Shown here piece by piece: positions 24,001-35,949 of a DNA stretch of 64,000 nucleotides (positions within the stretch are counted from its first letter, which is position 1; each line of letters begins with the position of its first letter). The stretch comes from Anticarsia gemmatalis. Its lineage: Eukaryota > Arthropoda > Insecta > Lepidoptera > Erebidae. Below the pieces are notes generated by a model. It made no database searches, was not told where the DNA came from, and saw only the letters and a program-made list of their open reading frames with translations. The position numbers and the translations under genes were made by a program. The stretch is from contig NC_134767.1 in NCBI RefSeq assembly GCF_050436995.1, forward strand, positions 7,254,001 through 7,318,000. Direction: 5' to 3'.

Positions 24001-25092
24001 TCATGGGGGTTATCGAATATTCTAATTTAGTATCATAAAATATAACATTTCCTTGGTAGTCGACTAAAGATAAGGTTAGGTAGGAGCGTCTCACAGCCGG
24101 GCAAGCGTCTTATCTCGACATAAAAGAGAGGTTAAGCTTTAAGACCAGTAAAACACTAGGTACTATTGTACTAAGTTATAAAAATCAAGGCTAAAAAATA
24201 AACTTCTTACCATGTATTAGACAGTGGCTAGACAATCTTTATTAACCACAAGATGTATCATTTAAACAATCGTCAAAATTAACAAGTTTTATGAGGATGT
24301 TTACTGTCAGGTATATTACATAGATACGTTTTAGATACATAAATACCTTATTATTGAATATTTTATATGCTTACCTAATATAATCTATGTTCTTTGAATA
24401 AATGACAAAATAGGCCATAATTAACGCTTAAAATCCTTCAATAAATGTATACTTATATAGTAAATGAAGTACGAAAGTTCCAATCTTTTTACTCAGTCAC
24501 GCTAACACTAATAAACGGATTTTGAATAAATTTGGCACACAGATAGATCACAATAACACATTGACATTCAAACTTGACTAAATTAATATCAAATCTTCGT
24601 TTTCCCTAAACAGTAGCTTTAAAATCTTGTTATTACAATTTGACATTCTCAAAAACAAGATGGTGACCCTACAAGACCTCGTCGTGACCTTCAACACTGA
24701 GTCATAAGCGTGGGAGTCTACACTCGATACAACCTGCGATTGTAATGTTTTGGTTATGTACCTAACTACTGAGTAACACCTTCCTGTGTTATTATGTTTA
24801 TATCTTTGTTTATGGCTGTAAAACAATGGTTATAAGATGTAATTTAATTTTACTAATGTTTATAATAATAGATTATTTTATTCTTGTAGGAGGTATCTCC
24901 AGTAACATTAATTGTATGTATGTTTCTTAAGTGAGCAGCTGCCAGCTAATATGGTATTTAGTACCACTGTTTTTATGAGCGTATGTGCTTACCTAAATTA
25001 CTTAATTACGCCAACATATTAAATTTGTGATTTATACTTTTTTCCAAGCGTTTGACCATATCGATGAGTTATTACGGTACAGAATACTGTAG
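24001..25092. other. Non-coding AT-rich stretch
   Basis: I see no supported feature between the hAT MITE and the third family B copy. Confidence 0.5.
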
Positions 25093-26244
25093 ATGCCATC
25101 AAAAACATTCTGTAAAAACCTCAAGTCTCGCCGTAAAAAGTTGTGAGATCTATATAATACCAAGTCGATTAATCTATTTAGTCTCTACTTAAAGGACCTT
25201 CTGTCTTAAGTTATTACGTATGTTATTATCTTGCCAATTTAAAAAAAATACCTTTAAAACAGATAGACCGACCTGGCCATCGCATGATTTGATTATTAGT
25301 ATGTATCACACTACACAGCACGACAAGAAGTTAATACTCCTGAAATGTTAATGGCGAATTTGTGTTTTCTTGCGATGACCAAGTCGATCTATTTGTTTTA
25401 AAGGTATTTTTTTTTAAATTGGCAAGATAATAACATACGTAATAACTGACAGAAGGTCCTTTAAGTAGAGACTAAATAGATTAATCGACTTGGTATTATA
25501 TAGATCTCACAACTTTTTACGGCGAGACTTGAGGTTTTTACAGAATGTTTTTGATGGCATCTCACTTCTTTTTGTAGAGCGAACATAAGTCCAATTCGTA
25601 TGGAAAGACGTTTTTTTTTCATAATTCAACATATTTTCCTATGGGAATGTTGTTCAGTTTCATGGGCTAAACACCCTTACCCACCCTATACCCCCTCCCG
25701 TTATGCCTCATATAGTAGGTACCTATTTACACCTATTTATTTTATTTTCTACAGTAATAATAATTCATTAACTGCAAATGTAACCTTGTAATTTTATACA
25801 TTTATATGGGATTACAAAGTTATTGTTGCAGTTGGTGTATTTAGAAAACTGGACCGAAATTAGAAAATATTAAATTTTTCCCATGATTAAGACACTAAAC
25901 CCTATTTGTATTCAAAATTTTAAGCTTCTAAGTCTGCTCTAAGTACCTTAGACTTTTGATGATCGGTGAGTCAGTGAGTCAGTGAGTCAGTGAATCAGTG
26001 AGTGACAAAATTCAAAATTTTAACAAGTTGTAATTTTTAAACCACTGGTTCAAATTGACTGAAATTTTAAATATACCGTGTTTATACAATGACTGATTAG
26101 TTGCTGAAAATCCAGGCTTCTTGTTTTATCTACAACGAAATTATAGGGGTGTCAAAAATAGCCCGAATTGCTTCGAGAAAAGGATGTTACGGCCGTGCCG
26201 CTTTTTTTTGCTCGACTTGCGGGGGCACTTCCGTGCCCCCAGAT
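25093..26244 (+). mobile_element. Fold-back/3'-hairpin element, family B, copy 3
   Basis: The fold-back head is 25093-25560, followed by a tail with one extra GTCAGTGA unit in its microsatellite. The terminus is GGGGGCAC-TTCC-GTGCCCCC (26221-26240) plus AGAT. The 5' and 3' limits match copies 1 and 2 while flanks differ, so head and tail move as one unit. Confidence 0.75.
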
Positions 26245-26948
26245 TTCCAGTTTTCTAAACTTATTCAGATATTTGTACGTGTTATTAGTTCATCAATAAT
26301 ATAATTATTCAGGCACCTATGCATTTGAGACCGAAGCATACATAACAAAGAACGAAAATGTATGGAAAAACCACATACTAAAGCAGTTGAAATTTGTCTC
26401 AACGTTTAATTACAAAATAAGTATGAATCAGAAATAATGATGTAACATCGGTATTGCACTTTCCTGGAATTACTAGACATATTGCAGACAATGAACTGTA
26501 ATTAATTAAAGGGTCTTCCTTGTTTACGTGAAGGAAATAATTACGAATGACTCATCATCACTCTTTCAGACCTTCGATGATTTGTATTTATTGTACATAC
26601 AAGAGGAAATCACGTGTTAATAGTAGGTATTATACTCACAAGATGATAAATGGGGTAAATGCTGTAAGTTTCCAGGATATGAGGTTATTGACCTCAAGCC
26701 CACCTTGTAGCGAACCATGAAAGTCATGTAGCATTCGTAAATAGTGATGTAATTGTTATTAATCATTTTATAATATTCGTAATAAACAAGTAATAATTAG
26801 ATACTTGTATTAATTATTTTAATACTTGCAGACCTGCTTTAGCGTAAGCTTTAGCTTAGTTTCTTTTAGTTTTCTTTACTCATTCGAGTGTTTGACATTT
26901 TCACATAAGGTACCTACGTGAAAAATTAAAGTGGTTCGCTAAGAGTAC
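26245..26948. other. Non-coding stretch
   Basis: Nothing supported was seen here. Confidence 0.5.
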
Positions 26949-27123
26949 TATAGCGATTCTCTATAATTGGGACTAAAGAGTATCGACAGTTTGACATAAA
27001 AAAAACTTCAATAATAGTTCCTACAACGTCCGCTTATTAGATTTTCAACATTTGTCGATGCATTACTCGACATTTCATCTAGCCGGTTGTCGATACTCGA
27101 TAGTTGTACAGGATCGCGATACT
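26949..27123. mobile_element. Fold-back MITE, family A, copy 3 (diverged)
   Basis: It starts TATAGCGATTCTCTAT and ends GGATCGCGATACT. It retains AGTATCGACAGTTTGACAT, TAGTTCCTACAACG and AGCCGGTTGTCGATACTCG, but carries internal changes. Confidence 0.7.
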
Positions 27124-27598
27124 GGTCAGTTTTTATAGAAAACTTGACGACAGCTGCTTGATTGTTAATAGTCGATAGCGTATAAAATTCCTCTACGCTA
27201 TAATATTTTCGCAACGATAATGATCAGATAATTTCAGTATCAAACAAAACTGTATCAAGAAAAAATGACAACGCTAATCAACCGCTAATTACTCATTATT
27301 ATAGCAATTAAATCATACCAACAACTTTTCTATCTGGTAAAAGAAACTAAAGGAAAATACATACAAACACGCTACTATGCTATGTAGGGGGAAACCCGCT
27401 TTACAGACGTTGACGGCAACAGAACAGTCCAATGAAATTGATTCTTGTTCTCGATGCCCATAATAATAAAATACTGATTTAAGAAGCGGATTTTCCTGTG
27501 AGTTGACAGAAAGTGGGGTTTTTAAATCCCGTTGTTTTACTAAGCTTGTTTTTGTTTGCGATTTTGCGTTGAATGGTTTATATAGCCACTACATGATA

Positions 27599-27661
27599 GG
27601 CCACTCTGAATTCCATATTTTCAACAGGAATCCTGTTGAAAATATGGAATTCAAAGTGGCC
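27599..27661. repeat. 31-bp near-perfect palindrome, 1-base centre
   Basis: The left arm 27599-27629 begins GGCCACTCTGAATTCCAT. It is matched by 27631-27661 with a single mismatch around one central base. No copy was noticed elsewhere in the window. Confidence 0.85.
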
Positions 27662-28254
27662 CTTTTTCAAGACTCAGGGAAAAGGACCTTTTTTAACTGT
27701 ATTTTTAATTACAGGCACTTAATTCATTAATTATTGAGAAAAACTAACAAAGTATGTAGAGTAGATTACGCATAGAAATGCAATTAGTTTAGGTTTAGGT
27801 TTTGTAGAGTTGGGGCTGGTAAATCAAGAAACTAAACTGAAGAACTGGGAGGACCAAGAATGATTTTTCGCACCTGGTTTACATTTTATAAATGACTTTT
27901 TGGCCAAAGATAATTTTACATCATTATTTTAAGTACCTACTGAAGTACATACATACAAATACACTGACTCTCCCTTTTGTTTCTACCATGTGAATAAAAA
28001 ATATGCATTGAACAATCATATTACGGAACTTCAGACCTGTCTCAGGAAACTACTTAATATATTAATTACACAATTATAAAACCAGTTTTCCGTTTATAAT
28101 AAATTTAAACATGAGGTTTCCTCGTCTTTTACATCAAAAACCTTAATATCATAACCGCATATGAATATTATTAAGTTTATTATTTACGATTAAGTAAAGT
28201 TTACGAGGTTCTATGCCCGCGTCGTAATAGATTATTAACATACCCGAAGTTCTA
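27662..28254. other. Non-coding stretch
   Basis: Nothing supported was seen here. Confidence 0.5.
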
Positions 28255-29443
28255 GATCTATACTTATAATAAATCTGTAGAGAGGTAAATTCTGTACATT
28301 GAATATATTTAAAAAAAACCAATGGGGGATGTTTAGTAACGGATACTGATACCGAATCTGCAATTTATAATTTTCTTTTCTGTCTGTCTGTCTGTCTGTC
28401 TGTCTGTCCTCCGTCTGTATGTGTCGCTATCACGTAAAAACTACCGAATAGAATGCACTGAAATTTGGTATATGCATAGAATAAGTAGTGGAGCAATTTC
28501 TAGGGTACTTTTTATAGCATAAAATTTCAAAGATTTTTAGAAAATTGAAAAAAATACGTAAAAATCGTTTGAACCTGCGTTTCCCTATAGAGACCATAGA
28601 TGGCTTTACAATCCATTTCACAACATTCGCATAAAGTTAACGCGGCGCCCGCCGTATCGATACCTGTTGTTCGCACCAACCAATAGATGGCGTTATAGTC
28701 CGCAACAAAGCATGTTTTTTCTAATTAATTTATTTGAATGGCTTTATTGTAAAAAAAATACCTTTGAAGCATGCTATACATTTATAAGATTTTCAGACAT
28801 AAATGTTGTATGATATATTACACAAAAATGTTGGTTTACGTGGGTCCGGTGCGGTCGGGATATCCTAGATGGCAAATCGAGTAATTTCGTTTGTTGTCGT
28901 TGTTCGTCGCAACTAACAGATGGCGTTGTTGTTCGAAACACATAACCAAATTAATTGGTTGCATTTTGGAAATAAATTGGATAGCTATGAAACAGACTAT
29001 GTGGTAAGTTTTAAAAAATAAACAACGGATGATATATAAAAAATAATTACGGGTTACGCGGTTTCGGACGTATCATCGCAAGTATACATTATTACGCGTG
29101 TGAAGAGCTCCGGCGCAGATAGGTCTGTCTGTACGTATAATAATATTCTGAATCCAGACGGGTAAGCAATGGTCAGTCTATAATAAGGTATTATATTTTA
29201 CACTGTAAACTGCTACGGATACAGATGAGAGAGGAAAAGAAGGTTACCACAGGAGTTCAGGCCTGCCTGAGCCTGTGTCACATTATGTGCTCTTCGGGTC
29301 CCTTTCGTAAATAACCATTAGTTGACAAAAGAGTTGTTAGCATTTTTATGTGTAGGTGTATGGAGTGCTTCGCAATTCGCGTGCTCAAACGAATAAGCAA
29401 CAGTACGAAATTCACGCGAGCGGAGCCGTACGGGTCAGCTAGT
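28255..29443 (+). repeat. Interspersed repeat, unclassified, with CTGT microsatellite
   Basis: The 5' part has ATAAATCTGTAGAGAGGTAA, a (CTGT)n tract at 28380-28408, then CTATCACGTAAAAACTACCG and ACTGAAATTTGGTATATGC, wording I recognise from common moth repeats. The far end, CGGAGCCGTACGGGTCAGCT then AGT, is the usual terminus of such copies. Whether 28255-29443 is one element or two nested ones is unclear. Confidence 0.5.
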
Positions 29444-29599
29444 TTAAAATATACACACTCAACCTTTGTGATACAACACGCAACGTATTAAAACGAATAA
29501 AAGAACTTTAAGGAAAAATAATCATATAAAGCGTTCAAATAAAGACAAGAATATTCAAAATTGGTACACCCCTTAAAAAATAACACACAAAAATGAAAC

Positions 29600-29735
29600 T
29601 ACTATTGAGTAACGAGAGTTTGACATTTAAAATAGACTGCAAAAATAGTTCGTAGCGCGCACGTTAGAGGCGCTGATAAAAAAATCATGCAATATTTTTT
29701 GATAGCTGGTTGATAGCATTGCTTCTCTGATAAAT
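29600..29735. mobile_element. Fold-back MITE, family A, degenerate copy
   Basis: It keeps ACGAGAGTTTGACATTTAAA, ATAGTTCGTAGCGCGC and TAGAGGCGCTGAT. Both ends are worn. Confidence 0.55.
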
Positions 29736-29967
29736 CGTCACCTGAAAACGACACGTAACCTACTCAAAATTAATTACTGAAACTAATTAGCTCACACGCA
29801 AATTGAGTTTATTTATTGTTAATCGATAATCAATGTTTGTTAATTAATTAAACAGCTACTAATTATTGGATTGTTCATTGAAGTTTCAGTAATCAATTTG
29901 ACAATTAGGTTAATTACGCGTGAAAACCCATGTGATTGATAATGATGATGGAAACAGGTATTTATTA

Positions 29968-30003
29968 AAGACTAGCAGCCGCCCGTGACTTCGTCCGCAT
30001 TAC
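29968..30003 (+). repeat. Terminal fragment of an interspersed repeat
   Basis: ACTAGCAGCCGCCCGTGACT with TCGTCCGCAT following is a recognisable end of a frequent moth repeat. The remainder is not visible. Confidence 0.45.
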
Positions 30004-32359
30004 TTATTAGTCCTCAGCTCCACTCCTAAGTTTAAAACATTAATTAGGTTCAATGCACCAAATATGTTAGGTCCTGAATACTTTAATAATTGCTAATCCG
30101 TTCAGAATCAAAATTTTATATTATTACTTGATCGTGATTCACTAATTGGGGCTATTTAACTAGCCATTGTTGAAATATCAAGTCTAGACTAGGCAGATAG
30201 TGTCTTTTGTGGTATTGATTCCCGCAACGACGGTTCTTAAATATTAAGAAATATATACCATGCGTTCTAAAAATTAGGGCCTCTTGTTTTTTATTAAACA
30301 TCTGGCAATGCATTGCCATTGTTTTGAACAATAATTAAATACATACATTTACATTATGTTTCGACTCAATAACATAATTGCTTTAAATAAACAAAACGTA
30401 CATGATAATATTATAATACGCTTATCCTGCTACCCAGTTGCCTTTTTGTTGTGCAGTGCATATTGTGCAATACCTACGTACAGATACGCCACTGGAAATT
30501 GATCGACATTTCTAGGACTAGGGCCTGTCTTAATATAAAATTTCACCTTATTAAAAAACTAATATATTATCTAGGGTAGGTCATTAACCCTTATTTAAAA
30601 CAATTTGCCTTCACATTCCCTCAGTCGCGGTTTATATTTGACACACATTGTGGTATGCAGTCGAGGTATTTACGCCTGTGTGCATTGACCTGTGATCGAT
30701 TAAATACTACGACAAATATTTAACATTGCATGTACTTGTTCAGTGGCCTCTTGCGTCTGGTTTAAACCTGGTGAGATATTTAAGCTGATTACAGTTTAAC
30801 GAGTGCTGTTGGTAATTAATTACTTACTTTTATGTTACCTTACCTTTGTAAAGGGTGCTTTCTCGGATAGTTTAAATTACATTTGAAAACCAACCTTTCT
30901 TCATCTTCGTCTAAAAAGCAAAAGCTCCTAATTCTATTACGATGTTATGGCAAAATTTACTTTTAAAGTATTCGATAAACAGCATAGTGATGTAAATTAA
31001 AATTACAGTATTTACGGGCGTTTGGCATGGTTGAATGTCCTACACAACATATAGAGCATAATTTCAATTTTATATTAAGTTAAAAACATAAAAATATCCA
31101 TATCCGTGAAAAGTCAGAGCAGTTGACGGTACGACAAACCTGAGACAGGTACAACTGTACCTATGTCTATGAAAAATGAAATGATAAACGTTTATTATAG
31201 TACAAAATACACCAAAAGTTACAGTGAGATCAAAATATCTAACTACTAGATTGTACAGTTGAGTATAAATCTGCGGATGCAGTGGTGCTCACACTAGGAA
31301 TGCCTGTATCGTGGGATCGCAGCTTAGTCCTGTCCAGGTCCAGCTATAAAAATCATTTTTGATTTGTATCAGCCATGATTAATTAACTATACTTTAACAA
31401 TTCCCTTATCACACACCATCACTTCTAAACAATAATTCCAATTTCTTCAACCATTAATAACTAAAACAATGTCAGTCACTTCGACCCGAATCCGTCAGTT
31501 AATTATTCCTTGTTACAAGAATTATCGGCCCTTTCAAATGGTTTCTTGGCCTACATAACATTCAAGTTAGCCCTTCAGGTCACGCGAATGACACACTTCC
31601 ACCCTTAAATTATAGGGGTGGAATAACAATGAATGCATATAATTTACATTTAGCCGATAAAATTTCTTTTCAACCTCAAAATAAGGACAAAACGGTGGTT
31701 CGATACCCGGTAACGTGAACTGTTTTCCACAAACATTTCTACCGGACAAACACGTTTTTCGAGGTACCTATTTGGGACATGATAAACGCCAATGTTTGAA
31801 TACAAAGACTACCTTAAAAACTCTATTACGAAATAGCTAAAATCGCAATCGCAAAATTTGTGACGAAAGAATCTGCTAGGTATCCATGTGTGTACAACAC
31901 AACACATGGATAACTTTTAGCAGATATTTACTTTACTAAATATTAATGCATTCCCTTTTAGGGGATTCTATTACTATAGCTACTGAACAAATTTACATAA
32001 AACCTGGAGAAACACATGACTTATCACGCGGACAAAATGTCGGGCAAAAGCTAGTAGTCTATAAATAATACAACTCTTTGCAATCTGGTCGACATTGGCT
32101 ATATAAGTGATTAGTAATCAGGCCTAACCTTGCGTTAAAGCTTGCAATGTCACAGGCATCGTTACAGTAATGCGTGTCAAACTGTAATATTTGTGTTATT
32201 GCTGTTACAAGAACACTTCACACCGAATAATTATGTTTTACATGTTATTTACTCCATTAACGGGCTGAGGCTTGTTTTTTACGTTATCACAAAACATAAT
32301 GTGCCTCAGAAACAGGGAATCTATCTATCGTATGGTTATTGGTCAACCTAATGTCAAAA
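30004..32359. other. Non-coding stretch with repeat ends
   Basis: No gene was recognised. An imperfect inverted repeat lies at 31872-31924 (TATCCATGTGT pairing with ACACATGGATA). Bases 32025-32056 end GGGCAAAAGCTAGT, another worn repeat terminus. Confidence 0.4.
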
Positions 32360-32585
32360 TTGTTCAAGCCGCCCGAAATGCCTTTGAAGTGGCTTAACGT
32401 CTGTTATCTAAATTGACAACAACCGAGACCGACTTTTTACGTGCCCTCCTAAGCACGGAGACGCTCAGTTCAAATACCACTATGCGGTCACCCATCTATG
32501 GAACCTGCTTAACCCACAGATCGTTCACCGACCGGTGAGCTCAACTGGCTATGGGCGCCTCGAAGGAATAAGAATAAGAAGTATA
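32360..32585 (+). repeat. Interspersed repeat fragment
   Basis: ACGTGCCCTCCTAAGCACGG, GCGGTCACCCATCTATGGAA and GTGAGCTCAACTGGCTATGG are words of a repeat frequent in moth genomes. No ends or coding content were seen. Confidence 0.45.
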
Positions 32586-33671
32586 ATTTTATCGGGAGTG
32601 ACAAAACAAGAGATTAATTGTGGACCAATTAGCTTCACAAGCCACGTTTATGAGGCAATGTTAGTGATAATATTATAAACAGATGAAAGTAAAAATCCTT
32701 TTTTAAAGTAAATTTATATAAATGTACAGTTACTGTTTCTGAGGTTTCTCTTTTTACGTATATTCACTTTTAAGTTGCGAATTTCACCGGAATGTTGTTT
32801 TTACAAGTATTTTTTAAAGTAGCGCCTGCGATCTGACCAAAGCAGCTTATTTTAATATCTTAGGCACATAATTAATTAAGTAGTCCCGAATTCATAAATT
32901 CTCTAAATATTACTAAACTATCCAATCTTAAAAGAATACATGTGTAAGCATTAAAAGCAGCTGAATCCCACACCCTACTTCTCTTCGTCTTTTAAGATAA
33001 ATATTAACATTACTTCAGCTATTCCTAAATAAGTCAAACCAAGGTTTACTACCAAACATTTTAATTTCACAAAACACACATATGTCTCCTTGATAGTGTA
33101 ACAGGAAATATTTTACCTAGCTAATACAATACCTACTTGTGCAATAATCACAAAGCACAGGTATGCGAAACCTTCGAGGTCGACCGGTTGACCGCGCGTT
33201 AGAACTGGAGATTAATATTACTACCTTGATCAGTTCCGGCGTATTAAGAAATGTATCATTAATAGAACTGACATGGACTGCATGTGGTCATAGAATCCGG
33301 CAGCTGATTTTTCCGGAAAGATTGACTGGCTTAATTCAGACGATAATGGCCGAAAGCTTAGAACAGTCCTTGTATGCAATGTTCACGGCTGGCAAAGGTG
33401 TCCAAATTCAGAATTAAAAACATCCCTGACCCGCAGGCTTATGCTGCTTACAAAGACCTGGTTATAATATTATTAAATACACTTAATTATTAATCTTAAA
33501 GCCAAGGCTTTTCAATAAAATGTTGGACTACTTATAGCAGTGGAATTCATTGCTGCTAGCACTGATATTAACTTTGATTTCTGATTCAATTATAGATAGC
33601 CAATGGGAGCTCTGGACATTCTGCCATCGTTCCACAATTTGTATGAAGCGTAAGCGTACAGTTCTAACGAC
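32586..33671. other. Non-coding stretch with one unassigned open frame
   Basis: An 84-codon open frame at 33163-33417 (+) is somewhat GC-richer than its surroundings but shows no domain I recognise, no splice context and no neighbouring exons. I do not call it a gene. Confidence 0.35.
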
Positions 33672-33736
33672 AAAAATGATGTTTATTGCGTCTCGAATTT
33701 CGTGTTGAAATTCGAGACACAATAAACATCATTTTT
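33672..33736. repeat. 30-bp near-perfect hairpin, 5-base loop
   Basis: The left arm 33672-33701 begins AAAAATGATGTTTATTG. It pairs with 33707-33736 with one mismatch around the loop GTGTT. Confidence 0.88.
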
Positions 33737-34285
33737 CTTGTTAATGCTACAGTCAAGTAGGTACAGGTTAAAGTGCGGAACAAACTGTCGTCTTATAAAA
33801 CTTTAAAATACGACTAAAGTAGAAAACTAGGTAGCAATCTCTAAATGCGTATAACAAGACAATTTCTTAGAAAATCCCACTAAAAAGCTTGTTACTAAAA
33901 CAGCATGAGATCTATCGAATCACGATTTTCTGCTATGAATTAAATACCCCTATCAGATTTAGCAACTAGCCGGAAAGTAAGTTGCAAATAAAATATGACT
34001 ACATTTTTATTTATGGTAACGGTAACACCACATTGAATAGTTAACTGTATAAGTATTTTAAAATATAATAACAGGAAGCTTAAAACATTTGTTTGTAAAC
34101 AAAGTCGTAATTCATTTCGATTTTGTTCAATTGGCACCAATTAAGTGTAATTTGATCATACTCCTTATTGCCAGTCGCAATCATAAAAATCTATTTGACA
34201 ATCACGCTTATTCATTTAGATCGAACGAATTAAGAAACAAGGCAAGTAAGGTACCTACTCGTATACTTACTATCAATGTACATCA

Positions 34286-34459
34286 GTAGCGCAATTCTTT
34301 TCAGTCGGTACTATCGAGTATCAAGAGTTTGACACTTAAAAATGTACTGCCAAAATAGTTCTTACCGAGCCCGGTAGAGGCGTTAAACAGTTTTTCGTGT
34401 AAAATTTCTCGATAGCTAGCCGGTTGTCGGTAGTCGATAGTAGTAGAGATTCGAGCTAC
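34286..34459. mobile_element. Fold-back MITE, family A, first unit of a tandem pair
   Basis: It begins GTAGCGCAATTCTTTTC and ends GAGATTCGAGCTAC. The interior GAGTTTGACACTT, AATGTACTGCCAAAATAGTT and AGCCGGTTGTCGGTAG matches the following unit almost base for base. Confidence 0.85.
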
Positions 34460-34460
34460 A

Positions 34461-34633
34461 GTAGCAAAATTCTCTACAGTCATTACTGTCGAGTATCGAG
34501 AGTTTGACATTTAAAATGTACTGCCAAAATAGTTCTCACGGAGCCCGGTAGAGGCGCTTAACAGATTTCCGTGTAAAATTTCTCGATAGCTAGCCGGTTG
34601 TCGGTCGTCGATAGTAGTAGAGAATCGAGCTAC
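34461..34633. mobile_element. Fold-back MITE, family A, second unit of a tandem pair
   Basis: It starts GTAGCAAAATTCTCTAC one base after the first unit ends, and ends GAGAATCGAGCTAC. The units are in the same orientation and share the junction word CAGTA, forming a head-to-tail dimer. Confidence 0.85.
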
Positions 34634-34979
34634 AGTTCAATGATACACAATACGAATGAATGGCACTTCGCAACGTATAACAAATGCTTTCCGTCTCATC
34701 CAAGGAAGTTAAACTTGTAACAAGAACGGAAGGAAATCTGCTGAACACTTATCTCGCAATCGTACTGTCAATTAAACAACCGATTAAACTTAATAAATGC
34801 CAGAACGGTACTTCAACTTGTGTAGCCTTTATATAGTAATGATATACCGAATGATGAGGAAATATAAATCGAAGGTTGTAATGACTTAAAAAATCGTTTT
34901 CCCTAAAAAAGTTCCTTGAAAGACAAGTTTGAGTCTACCATTGGATTCATACTTAGTGTATATAATTTTGCCTGGCTTA

Positions 34980-35142
34980 CCCTCGGTTTCTGAGTACCAA
35001 CATTAAGCGGTAGTTTATCTATTCAATAGCGTTTAAACTCATACAAGAAACGCTATTGAATAGATAAACTAGCGTTTAAACTCATACACAAAACGCTATT
35101 GAATAGATAAACTACCGTTAAATGTACCTCAGAATCCGGGGG
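34980..35142. mobile_element. Palindromic MITE, family D, copy 2, with internal repeat
   Basis: The ends are CCCTCGGTTTCTGAG and CTCAGAATCCGGGGG, preceded by TTA and followed by TAA. The block ATTGAATAGATAAACT appears twice on one side and once inverted, with GCGTTTAAACTCATACA repeated between. This copy has therefore grown by internal duplication relative to the 118-bp copy at 23012. Confidence 0.75.
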
Positions 35143-35949
35143 TAAGTGAAGCAAAGCACAGTAAAATGTTTGTACTATAAGAGGAGTGTCGAATTCTGAC
35201 CTGTTACTGAAATATTTTCATAGACTTTGGACCTCTGTGATCTGTATCTAATCACTGAACTCAATCAATCTGTGTTATATTATATGAAAATGTTATCTTA
35301 CAAAATGCCTACAAAAGGCCTCAATCGTGACAAAAACTAGACTATATTAGTAGGACCTTAAACCGGTGACGTCACGCTATTCCCTTCACTTCGCGCAATG
35401 ACCTCACTTCCTCGTGCATGACACGAACGTGATCTTCCGTTCCTTTTTCTCAAGTCAAAGATGGATATATCTGTCTCCTTTCTTTTTATTGTTGGAGTAA
35501 CAACAAACATTCTGACCCGTGGATTGTATCTTGAGCAGGTATAAGGTTCTGCTTCAATGAGAATGTTTTGGTCGAGACGTTCTACAATTTTAATTGTTTA
35601 AGATGATTATTTGCGGCAGATTTCCGGGAACATTAATTGCTAAAATTACTTTAAATTACAGTAATTTAATTTTTAACGGCAGCAAAGTTCACACGACTTT
35701 AATGTTATTATTTGCAACCAAACAGATAATCTCAATATAACACTCTATTGATTGTTGATTCAATTTTAAAATCTAGAGCACTATTTCTGAGGTTTCCTAT
35801 TGATGTTTTCGACCGTCAAAGCGATAAATTCTCAAATCGGATCAACTACAATCGAATCTCGAAATCTACCTGATCATTAAAATCTAGGCTTAAATATTGT
35901 AGTTCTAATGTAGGTATATGTTACTTAATGGTCAATTTCTTCTTTCCAG
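35143..35949. other. Sequence upstream of the reeler/b561 coding start
   Basis: No exon was seen before the acceptor at 35948-35949 (TTTCTTTCCAG). A local rise in GC with GACGTCACGC and CGCGCAATGACC at about 35365-35405 could be an alternative promoter. Confidence 0.35.

Noticed and set aside
28380..28408. CTGT tandem tract considered as a CRISPR-like or regulatory array
   Set aside because: It is a simple tetranucleotide microsatellite inside a dispersed repeat; no spacers exist and the genome is eukaryotic.
33163..33417. 84-codon plus-strand frame with slightly higher GC
   Set aside because: No family resemblance, no splice partners and no conserved motif that I can name; kept only as a note.
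33672..33736. Hairpin considered as a microRNA precursor
   Set aside because: Nearly perfect pairing along both arms and a 5-base loop are unlike typical animal precursors, and similar unrelated hairpins occur in the window.
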